From Bacteroidales bacterium (GTDB lineage: Bacteria > Bacteroidota > Bacteroidia > Bacteroidales > GCA-2711565), in assembly GCA_029938505.1 (NCBI GenBank), contig JAOZUV010000026.1:1-11500 (forward strand): a DNA stretch of 11,500 nt, given 5' to 3'. A program made the position numbers and the translations under genes. Positions 1-5,795 of this stretch are shown one piece after another (position 1 is the stretch's first letter; each line of letters starts with the position of its first letter). The notes under the pieces are model-generated. The model did no database searches. It worked only from the letters and a program-made list of their open reading frames with translations, and was not told the DNA's origin.

Positions 1-991
1 ATCTAAATTTTCCGTCCTTTATAAAAACTTTTGTTAAGCTTCTATATTTTCCAGAGCGTGCAGCATAGGTATGTCCGCAAGCTTCAATGGCTCGAAAATC
101 ATTTCCTGTTGCCAAAGCTACAGCATCGATTCCATTAAATACTCCTTTATTATGTGTGGTTGCTCTGAAGGTATCCACATTCGCGATTTTCACTGCTTTA
201 TCAAATTTCCAGGCAAATGCTTCGGGTGTCATATCAATACCTGGCTGATCTAAATCCTCAATATCACATTCAACATAAGCTTCGACCAAACAATTGGGGG
301 TGTAATTTGATAAGATAGACATGATCACCATGCAATCTTTTTCACCATTTACAAAGGCATCATTTTCGGTAAAATATTCTTTAAGTAAGCTCGCAAATTC
401 TTCTAAACATGAATTTATAAAATTAGCTCCCATCGAATCTTTTGTTTCGAAGGTTGCTTTAAGTTGGTAGTAGTTTTCCAATTCAAAAGTAAAATCGATT
501 AATTCGATATCGAGTATTCCGCCGCCACGTTCTTCCATCCGAGAGGTAATGGATTTGGAACCCTGAATAAGTTTTTCTTTAATGGCAGGCATATGAGTTT
601 TTAATTTCTCAGGAGCTCCATTCCATATAAAATGTACCTGACCAATTTTTTCGGTAGAAATAATTTTAGCTTGAAATCCACCTTTATCTGCCCAAAATTT
701 AGCACTACTAGATGCTGCAGCAACCACTGAGCTTTCTTCAATGACCATTGGTACCATATATTTTTTCCCATTGATGAGCATATTAGGAGCTACGCCATAT
801 GGGAAGAAAAAATTGGAAATAGTATTTTCACTGAATTCATCAAACAGTTTTTGTTTCTTGGGATCGCTATGCCAAAAGGTTTGCAATTCAGCCAAGGCGT
901 TCTCAGAATCTTCAAAATAGGAAGAAACTAATTCTAATTTTTCCAGTTTATTTAACTTCGAAAATCCGTTGATAGGTTTTTTTTCAGGCAT
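1..991 (-). CDS. mvaA: Class II hydroxymethylglutaryl-CoA reductase (C-terminus cut by window edge)
   Basis: This enzyme interconverts HMG-CoA and mevalonate with NAD(P)H in the cytoplasm; it is the committed step of the mevalonate isoprenoid pathway, or a mevalonate-degrading enzyme in some bacteria. From the ATG at 989-991 the frame stays open to the left edge, giving 330 residues. Family members are about 430 residues, so roughly 100 C-terminal residues, including the catalytic His region, lie outside. Visible class II motifs are EESSVVAAAS (85-94, catalytic Glu at about 86), ERGGG (154-158), MGANFINS (187-194), THNKGVFNGID (279-289, catalytic Lys282) and ATGNDFRAIEA (294-304, catalytic Asp298), followed by HTYAARSGKYRSLT. 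These align with Glu83, Lys267 and Asp283 of the Pseudomonas mevalonii enzyme. There is no signal peptide or membrane anchor, as expected for class II. An exact TAnnTTTG element lies 28 bp upstream of the start. Genes downstream are not visible, so the physiological direction cannot be judged, though biosynthesis is the usual assumption. Confidence 0.94.
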   Translation of the reverse strand, partial: MPEKKPINGFSKLNKLEKLELVSSYFEDSENALAELQTFWHSDPKKQKLFDEFSENTISNFFFPYGVAPNMLINGKKYMVPMVIEESSVVAAASSSAKFWADKGGFQAKIISTEKIGQVHFIWNGAPEKLKTHMPAIKEKLIQGSKSITSRMEERGGGILDIELIDFTFELENYYQLKATFETKDSMGANFINSCLEEFASLLKEYFTENDAFVNGEKDCMVIMSILSNYTPNCLVEAYVECDIEDLDQPGIDMTPEAFAWKFDKAVKIANVDTFRATTHNKGVFNGIDAVALATGNDFRAIEACGHTYAARSGKYRSLTKVFIKDGKFR

Positions 992-1019
992 TAATTTAAA
1001 CTTAATTTTAAAATAGCTG

Positions 1020-1027
1020 CAAAGGTA
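1020..1027 (-). promoter_or_regulatory. Putative Bacteroidota -7 promoter element for mvaA
   Basis: Read on the minus strand the sequence is TACCTTTG, an exact match to the Bacteroidota -7 consensus TAnnTTTG, and it is followed by GCA. It lies 28 bp upstream of the mvaA start, which would give a leader of about 20 nt. I find no clear TTG -33 element at the expected 17-23 bp spacing, so the call rests on the -7 match and its position. Confidence 0.5.
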
Positions 1028-1340
1028 AGGCTTTTTTAAACTAAGTGGATTGTTTCTAAATAATAGATTCTAAATTGATTATGACAAATCTGAATTTATC
1101 AATGCCTTCGCCTAAATTTTTTTTAGTGACAAATTCTTTTTCCCTTTGTGATTTTTCAAATAATGAATTGATACAATTTTCTTTAAGATGGGTTTACTTA
1201 GCTCTATTTTCTTTTATCCGAAAGTTGTAGTAGTTATATAGACATAAAAATTGAAGCTGTAGGGGGTTTATCCAAGGCTGATTTTTCTATTTACTTTTAT
1301 TCATTCATACATTTAATCTATAAAAAAAGCAGTTATAAAA

Positions 1341-1379
1341 TTTCATTTTTTGATTAGCCAAAATTATTTAAAAATGAAA
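1341..1379. repeat. 10-bp inverted repeat in the leader of the lipoprotein gene
   Basis: TTTCATTTTT (1341-1350) is the exact reverse complement of AAAAATGAAA (1370-1379), with a 19-nt spacer, ending 43 bp before the lipoprotein start at 1423. The arms are almost entirely A/T, so an RNA hairpin would be weak, and chance is a real alternative in DNA this AT-rich. Confidence 0.35.
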
Positions 1380-1422
1380 AGTAATGTACAAATAACCTAA
1401 TTCATTAATAAAATTAAAATCT

Positions 1423-2643
1423 ATGAAAAAATTAGTTACAAATGCAAAAAAGGCTCTCATGTTTATGAGTATAGTAATCTTTGTTAGTTTTATAGGCTCA
1501 TGTGAACAGGAAGAGATTAATACCTTCTGGAATGACGATGCCGGACCAACCCTTACTGATATTTCGCCAAGTACCGCTAAGGAAACTAAAGAAGTTATTA
1601 TTCTGGCTAAGTACTTTTCTGCAACAGCTGACAATTCAGTAAGCTTTAACGGAATTGAGGCAACAATTACTGAAGCCAATATTTCACGAATAGTTGCAAT
1701 AGTACCTGTAGGTGCAACTTCTGGAGACCTTACTGTAACATCAGATGGGATTCCATCTGTAAATAGTCTTGCATTTACTGTTATAGAAACAATTATACCT
1801 ACCATAACATCAATTGATCCTGCGGCGGCACAAGCAGGGCAAACCGTTGTTATTACTGGAACGGGTTTCAGCACCACACCAGATGAAAATTTGGTAAGCT
1901 TTAATGGAGCTGAAGCTACAGTAACTGAGTCTACATCTACTACTATTACAGTAACTGTTCCTGAACTTGCTACAACTGGAAATGTTACAGTAACTGTTGA
2001 TGATGAAATTTCAATTGGTGTTATGTTTACATCTATGGAACCACCAATAATTACCCTAACAATACCTATATTTGAAGGTGGTGATGATGCTGAACAATTG
2101 AGAGGTGATTATGATGGTGATCCAGCTGGAACTATGGATATAGGAAGTAGTGATCTTGAGTTATGTACTGAAGCTGAAGGTGATATGCATATGGTTGGTC
2201 TTATTTTTAGAGATGTGCAAATTCCGGTAGGAGCAACAATCAAAGCCGCATATATTCAGTTTAACGCCGACGATAATGATAGTCAAGAAGGGCCATTACC
2301 TATTGATATATGGGGAATGAAAGAAGCTAACACATCAGCTCCATTCATTGATGAACTTTTTAACATTACTAGTCGCCCTAATACAACAGCGAAAGTAACT
2401 TGGAATGCACCGATTTGGGCGGTTAAAAATGAAAGAGGACCAGATCAGGCTACCTCTGATTTAAAAGCAATAGTTCAAGAAATCATTGGTCTTACAGGAT
2501 GGGCCTCTGGAAATAATATGGGATTTAAGTTAACAAATGATGAGACTTTAAAAATCCACAGGGAAGCTGAAGCATGGGACGAATATGATGGTGATGGCGT
2601 AGGTATGCCTACATTAGTTGTTGCTTTTACAGAACCCATATAA
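1423..2643 (+). CDS. Surface lipoprotein with two IPT/TIG domains and an acidic C-terminal beta-sandwich-like domain
   Basis: This is a probable surface-exposed binding lipoprotein of unknown ligand (406 residues). A hydrophobic signal (10-26) ends in the lipobox IGSC with Cys27. The acidic EQEE after it resembles the Bacteroidota lipoprotein surface-export signal. Two IPT/TIG immunoglobulin-like domains follow, about 42-121 and 125-205, with the SFNG motif recurring at 74 and 159, a period of 85 residues. The second keeps the typical GTGF turn, while the first has AKYF there. The rest (about 208-406) looks like a beta-sandwich module seen in secreted marine bacterial proteins, with SSDLEL (242-247), IPVGATIKAAYIQF (267-280), ITSR, VTW, LKAIVQEI (347-354) and GWASGN (359-364). 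Asp-rich turns (DYDGDPAG, ADDNDSQEG, DEYDGDG) could bind calcium. There is no T9SS sorting domain, as expected for a lipoprotein. IPT/TIG lipoproteins often serve as surface glycan-binding proteins, but no ligand can be assigned. A strong terminator follows, so it is probably transcribed alone. Confidence 0.85.
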   Translation: MKKLVTNAKKALMFMSIVIFVSFIGSCEQEEINTFWNDDAGPTLTDISPSTAKETKEVIILAKYFSATADNSVSFNGIEATITEANISRIVAIVPVGATSGDLTVTSDGIPSVNSLAFTVIETIIPTITSIDPAAAQAGQTVVITGTGFSTTPDENLVSFNGAEATVTESTSTTITVTVPELATTGNVTVTVDDEISIGVMFTSMEPPIITLTIPIFEGGDDAEQLRGDYDGDPAGTMDIGSSDLELCTEAEGDMHMVGLIFRDVQIPVGATIKAAYIQFNADDNDSQEGPLPIDIWGMKEANTSAPFIDELFNITSRPNTTAKVTWNAPIWAVKNERGPDQATSDLKAIVQEIIGLTGWASGNNMGFKLTNDETLKIHREAEAWDEYDGDGVGMPTLVVAFTEPI

Positions 2644-2710
2644 ATTGATTTGTAATCATGTTAATTCTTGATATGGATTAAAGATTTAAAATTAATAATA
2701 ATTAGATATT

Positions 2711-2747
2711 AAGATAGTTGCAAGTTTATACTTGCAGCTATCTTTTT
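2711..2747 (+). terminator. Rho-independent terminator after the IPT/TIG lipoprotein gene
   Basis: AAGATAGTTGCAAG (2711-2724) pairs with CTTGCAGCTATCTT (2731-2744), giving a 14-bp stem with one G-U wobble, a 6-nt loop TTTATA and a run of five Ts at 2743-2747. It begins 67 bp after the lipoprotein stop and ends 46 bp before the phosphatase start, so the two plus-strand genes are probably separate transcription units. Confidence 0.85.
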
Positions 2748-2793
2748 AGTATGAGCATTAAATTAATTATCCCCGAAAATTCTAAAGTACAGC

Positions 2794-4230
2794 ATGAAAA
2801 AGATTACTTTTTTATTAGTATTCACGATTCTATTTGTTCAATTCTTATTTAGTCAGAAACACATCCATTGGGGGTCAACCAATGATCCTTTACATGGTTT
2901 GGTTGTATCATGGCAAAGTTCAGAATCATCCAGTAAGATTAAATGGGGTTATACGACTTCCTATGAACAAGGGCCATTTAATGGAGTGCGCCGTGATAAC
3001 TATTCAGGCTATTTATACGATTACAGCTTCCCAACAGTAAATGAGTCTTCAACCATTCATTACTCTATTTCTAGCAATGGTGGATGGACATCGGACAAGA
3101 CATTTCAAACATCGGTAAATACAAATTCAACTCATTTTTCATTTATTGCAGGTGGTGATAGTCGATCACGTATGGATGATTGGCAAATGGCAGCTGATAA
3201 GCTAGCCACCGAAACAGTCGATTTTCATCTTTTTATGGGAGATCATGTTAGCTCTGGTTCATCAACTTCGGATTGGGATAATTGGTTTGACAGGGGTGCA
3301 AGTTTTTTAGAAAAAAATGTGATTTATCATACGGGTGGAAATCATGAATTTGGACCCATCTATTTGAATAAGTTTGTTATGCCAGAGAATGAAAAATGGT
3401 ATTCTTTTGAATTTGGCAATGCATTATTCATATGCCTGTTAACCGAAGAAGATTTTGGTACTCAGTATGGTTTCTTGTTGAATGAACTTGCAAATACTAC
3501 AAAAACTTGGAAAGTGGTGTTTTTTCACAAACCTTTTTTTACAACGGGTAGTCATGCCGGTGATATGAATTTAGATCGAAGTACTTGGTGGAAAGCCCTT
3601 GATGATTATGGCGTTGATGTAGTTTTGGGTGGGCATACGCACTATTACTTAAGAACAAAGCCAATAAACTTGAATGTAAGTTCTACTTCAGCAGTGGCAG
3701 AATATGGTAGTGAGGCTGGTCAAGGCAGACTTCAAATTGTTGCTGGACGATATGGCGCACCTCCTACCTCAACTGGGAATGCATGGTTTATCGAAGAAAA
3801 TAGAAATATGATTCATTATACAAAATTTGAAATTAATGACAATGTCCTCACTATGAATGCCTATGATATGTCAGGGAATATATTCGACAACGTGACTATT
3901 TCGAAAGCACAAACAGCTATTGAAGATTTGGAATCAAATAATTCCCCAGACTTTTTGTTAAGTCAAAATTTCCCAAATCCATTTAAGACCTCTACAACTA
4001 TTAGTTATAATTTGTCGAAATCTGATTATGTCAGTTTAAAAATATATAATCTTTCTGGACAAGAAATGGAGACTTTGGTAGAAGATTTTCAAACAGTGGG
4101 AGAACATCAAATTATTTGGGAGCCAATTGGACTTCAAAGTGGCGTGTATTTTTATAAGTTAGATGTAGGTACTCCTTTTGGTTCAAGACGGAAACATACC
4201 GAAACAAAGAGATTAATTTATCAAAAATAA
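2794..4230 (+). CDS. Secreted purple-acid-phosphatase-like metallophosphatase with T9SS type A sorting domain
   Basis: This is a probable extracellular phosphomonoesterase or phosphodiesterase with a dinuclear metal centre (478 residues). A signal peptide (1-20) ends LFS before Gln21. Residues about 22-107 resemble the fibronectin-like N-terminal domain of purple acid phosphatases (LVVSWQ, IKWGY). The calcineurin-like domain spans about 114-365 with all metal-ligand motifs: GGDS (Asp122), MGDH (Asp150), GGNHE (Asn183, His184), VVFFH (His245) and GGHTH (His281, His283). The GDxxY motif of true purple enzymes has Ser153 in place of Tyr, so the charge-transfer tyrosinate should be absent. Residues about 385-478 form a T9SS type A C-terminal sorting domain: SQNFPNPF (390-397), TTISYNL, VSLKIYNLSGQE, GVYFYKL and the terminal KRLIYQK. 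The protein should cross the outer membrane through T9SS and be released or attached there. A terminator just upstream suggests its own promoter. The gene converges on the regulator gene with an 18-bp gap. The substrate cannot be predicted. Confidence 0.92.
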   Translation: MKKITFLLVFTILFVQFLFSQKHIHWGSTNDPLHGLVVSWQSSESSSKIKWGYTTSYEQGPFNGVRRDNYSGYLYDYSFPTVNESSTIHYSISSNGGWTSDKTFQTSVNTNSTHFSFIAGGDSRSRMDDWQMAADKLATETVDFHLFMGDHVSSGSSTSDWDNWFDRGASFLEKNVIYHTGGNHEFGPIYLNKFVMPENEKWYSFEFGNALFICLLTEEDFGTQYGFLLNELANTTKTWKVVFFHKPFFTTGSHAGDMNLDRSTWWKALDDYGVDVVLGGHTHYYLRTKPINLNVSSTSAVAEYGSEAGQGRLQIVAGRYGAPPTSTGNAWFIEENRNMIHYTKFEINDNVLTMNAYDMSGNIFDNVTISKAQTAIEDLESNNSPDFLLSQNFPNPFKTSTTISYNLSKSDYVSLKIYNLSGQEMETLVEDFQTVGEHQIIWEPIGLQSGVYFYKLDVGTPFGSRRKHTETKRLIYQK

Positions 4231-4248
4231 AATGGATGTAAAGATAAA

Positions 4249-5529
4249 TTAAAAGGTTTCTATAAATTCTCTTAGATCGGATTCTAAAGGTAAATTCATT
4301 TTTTTCTTTATTCTATAACGACTTGCTTGAACAGATTTTGGATCAATATTCAACATCCTTGCTATTTCTTTTGTTGGCAATTGCAATTTGATAAAACTAC
4401 AATGTTCCAATTCGGTTTGTGTTAATTGCGGACACTTGCTTTTTAATTTGCTGAAAAAACCAGAATGAACACCGTCGAAATGTACTTTAAGTCGTTCCCA
4501 CTCTTCTTCATGATCATCATAAAATGACAATTTGGTAATCACCCTGTCTAAGCCTAATAATTCTTCTCTTGGTACTTTTTTACTAAACAGATTTAACTCA
4601 TCTTTTATGTTTCTTAAAAAATGTTTATGTTGAACAATATTAAGGGCATAATTCACAATTTCTTTGTTTTTTTGAGCAAGCTCGTTACTAACCTTTTGGT
4701 TTTTGATTTCAAGTTGATTGGATCTTTTAAGACCCCTTATAGTCATAACAAATAAAATAACCAGAAGAATCAAAACAATAAAAGCAATTGTAAAAGCATA
4801 ATTCCTTAGACTGTCATTTTTCATTATCAAGTGATGAATCTCGTTATTTTTATTTTCCAAATCGAGTTGTACTGATAGTAATGAGAAGCTTTTATTAAAG
4901 AATTGCTCACTGGTATTTTGTGTTCTTAAATGTTGATTGAGCGAAAACAAATCATTATGCCGTATAAGTTCCAGATCAAAACTACAATCGCTACTGGATG
5001 GTCGAGATTGATGTACTGAAACACTAATGGTATTCATCCCTTCTCTGAAAAAATCAGGGGAGAGGACAAAATCGTAGAATGTGTCCTCTTGTTCAACAGA
5101 AATAGTAGTTAAAGCAAATGTTGAATCATTTACAACACCTTCGGGCATATTGGTCCTCCACACTTCTCTTCCGTTGATATACACAACAGCTCCATCATCT
5201 CTTAAAACTTTTAAAAGATATACAAAGTAATCACCAGGGTTTTCAACATAAAATGATTTACGGAAATATTCGGTTATTCGTTTTGTTTGAAGATCTCCCC
5301 CATCGTATAATATAGTAGCCATACCAGCATCTCCATAACCAAAAGGAGCGCGAGACTCCAGCCAATTATGGTCGGGATAATTATTAACCATCCAATAATA
5401 TTCAGGGATGCTATCATCGCTGAAATATTTCCACTGTGAGCCTCTATAAATTAATGTATCTTGAGAAAAAACAGTATTACTGAGGCATAAAAATGCAATA
5501 CATAATAGTAAAAATGAGGAGCGTTTCAT
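4249..5529 (-). CDS. Membrane-anchored one-component transcriptional regulator with periplasmic beta-sandwich sensor and LuxR-like HTH
   Basis: This is a probable transmembrane transcription factor that senses a periplasmic ligand and acts on DNA from the inner membrane (426 residues). A signal-like segment (1-22) ends VFS before Gln23. Residues about 26-190 look like a galactose-binding-like beta-sandwich: GSQWKYFSDDS (30-40), APFGYGD (61-67), ITEYFRKSF (85-93), LRDDGAVVYINGREVWRTNMP (109-129) and SSSDCSFDLEL (178-188). Such modules are, from memory, often attached to secreted metallophosphatases and other exoenzymes. A single transmembrane helix (about 244-264) is followed by a basic coiled-coil stretch (about 266-315). 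The C-terminal HTH (about 366-412; LTQTELEHCSFIKLQLPTKE, then IARMLNIDPKSV and RYRIKKKMNL) is the type in Bacteroidota LuxR-like membrane regulators. There is no receiver, kinase or AAA domain, so it is one-component. Its leader carries two direct repeats, which suggests autoregulation. It faces the metallophosphatase gene, with 18 bp between stop codons and no hairpin seen there. Confidence 0.87.
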   Translation of the reverse strand: MKRSSFLLLCIAFLCLSNTVFSQDTLIYRGSQWKYFSDDSIPEYYWMVNNYPDHNWLESRAPFGYGDAGMATILYDGGDLQTKRITEYFRKSFYVENPGDYFVYLLKVLRDDGAVVYINGREVWRTNMPEGVVNDSTFALTTISVEQEDTFYDFVLSPDFFREGMNTISVSVHQSRPSSSDCSFDLELIRHNDLFSLNQHLRTQNTSEQFFNKSFSLLSVQLDLENKNNEIHHLIMKNDSLRNYAFTIAFIVLILLVILFVMTIRGLKRSNQLEIKNQKVSNELAQKNKEIVNYALNIVQHKHFLRNIKDELNLFSKKVPREELLGLDRVITKLSFYDDHEEEWERLKVHFDGVHSGFFSKLKSKCPQLTQTELEHCSFIKLQLPTKEIARMLNIDPKSVQASRYRIKKKMNLPLESDLREFIETF

Positions 5530-5535
5530 AATAGC

Positions 5536-5573
5536 TTTTTAGTAGTCAATCACAGTTTTTTAGTAGTCAATCA
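5536..5573. repeat. Two 17-bp direct repeats with 21-bp period in the regulator leader
   Basis: TTTTTAGTAGTCAATCA occurs exactly at 5536-5552 and again at 5557-5573, separated by 4 bp. The 21-bp period is two helical turns, so both copies face the same side of the DNA, as paired binding sites do. The array starts 6 bp upstream of the regulator start codon and ends 4 bp from the putative -7 element at 5578-5585, so it fills the predicted untranslated leader. It could be a downstream operator for the regulator itself. A simple tandem duplication is the alternative. I noticed no third copy in the window. Confidence 0.6.
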
Positions 5574-5577
5574 ATTA

Positions 5578-5585
5578 CAAATCTA
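5578..5585 (-). promoter_or_regulatory. Putative Bacteroidota -7 promoter element for the membrane regulator
   Basis: On the minus strand this reads TAGATTTG, an exact TAnnTTTG match, 48 bp upstream of the regulator ATG. A start point a few bases downstream would fall at the edge of the direct repeats. No TTG -33 element is present at normal spacing, only TTA triplets, so the promoter may be weak or activator-dependent. Confidence 0.4.
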
Positions 5586-5733
5586 AAAAAATATATCTAT
5601 TAATTTATAATGAATGTATAAAAAAAAGAATTGGTAGTATTTATATAGTCATTTTAATTTAAATGAGAGGGGATAAATATATGCAATAAATCTGAGTTTG
5701 ATTTTTTTAAAAGTAATTTTAATATAATAAAAA

Positions 5734-5748
5734 GAGAATAACATTCTC
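5734..5748. promoter_or_regulatory. Short palindrome upstream of the exported PPP phosphoesterase gene
   Basis: GAGAAT-AAC-ATTCTC is a perfect 6+3+6 inverted repeat, 47 bp before the preferred ATG at 5796. It could be an operator half-site pair or a small hairpin in the leader. It is short enough for chance, and no convincing TAnnTTTG promoter element was found beside it (the nearest is TGAGTTTG at 5693-5700). Confidence 0.3.
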
Positions 5749-5795
5749 ATTATGAAATTAAACTATTGAGTAGGCATATTCTAAATTTAATTCGC

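Larger units (their letters stand above)
992..1422. other. AT-rich intergenic region between divergent genes
   Basis: This 431-bp spacer separates mvaA (minus) from the IPT/TIG lipoprotein gene (plus). The left end holds the putative mvaA -7 element. I find no exact TAnnTTTG element facing right; the nearest are TACTTTTA in the 1290s and TCCCTTTG near 1140, each one base off and without a well-spaced TTG. A 10-bp inverted repeat lies at 1341-1379. No reading frame of useful length, RNA gene or mobile-element end is recognisable. The region is long enough to hold a regulated promoter or a small RNA, but I cannot point to one. Confidence 0.6.

Noticed and set aside
71..253. 60-codon plus-strand frame inside mvaA
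   Set aside because: It is antisense to a highly conserved part of HMG-CoA reductase; the product is Cys/Ser-rich with no recognisable feature.
1..991. mvaA as part of the phosphatase/regulator module
   Set aside because: It is divergent, separated by 431 bp, and has its own promoter element and a well-known housekeeping role, so there is no reason to link it beyond proximity.
1374..1400. Eight-codon frame (MKSNVQIT) ahead of the lipoprotein gene as a leader peptide
   Set aside because: It is too short to distinguish from chance in AT-rich DNA; it has no run of regulatory codons and no attenuator-like terminator after it.
1368..1877. Open frame of 169 codons on the minus strand
   Set aside because: It lies antisense to the IPT/TIG domain coding region and its low-complexity Val/Ile/Ser-rich product is what the complement of Thr/Val-rich beta-sandwich codons gives. 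The plus-strand gene has clear domains and a signal peptide.
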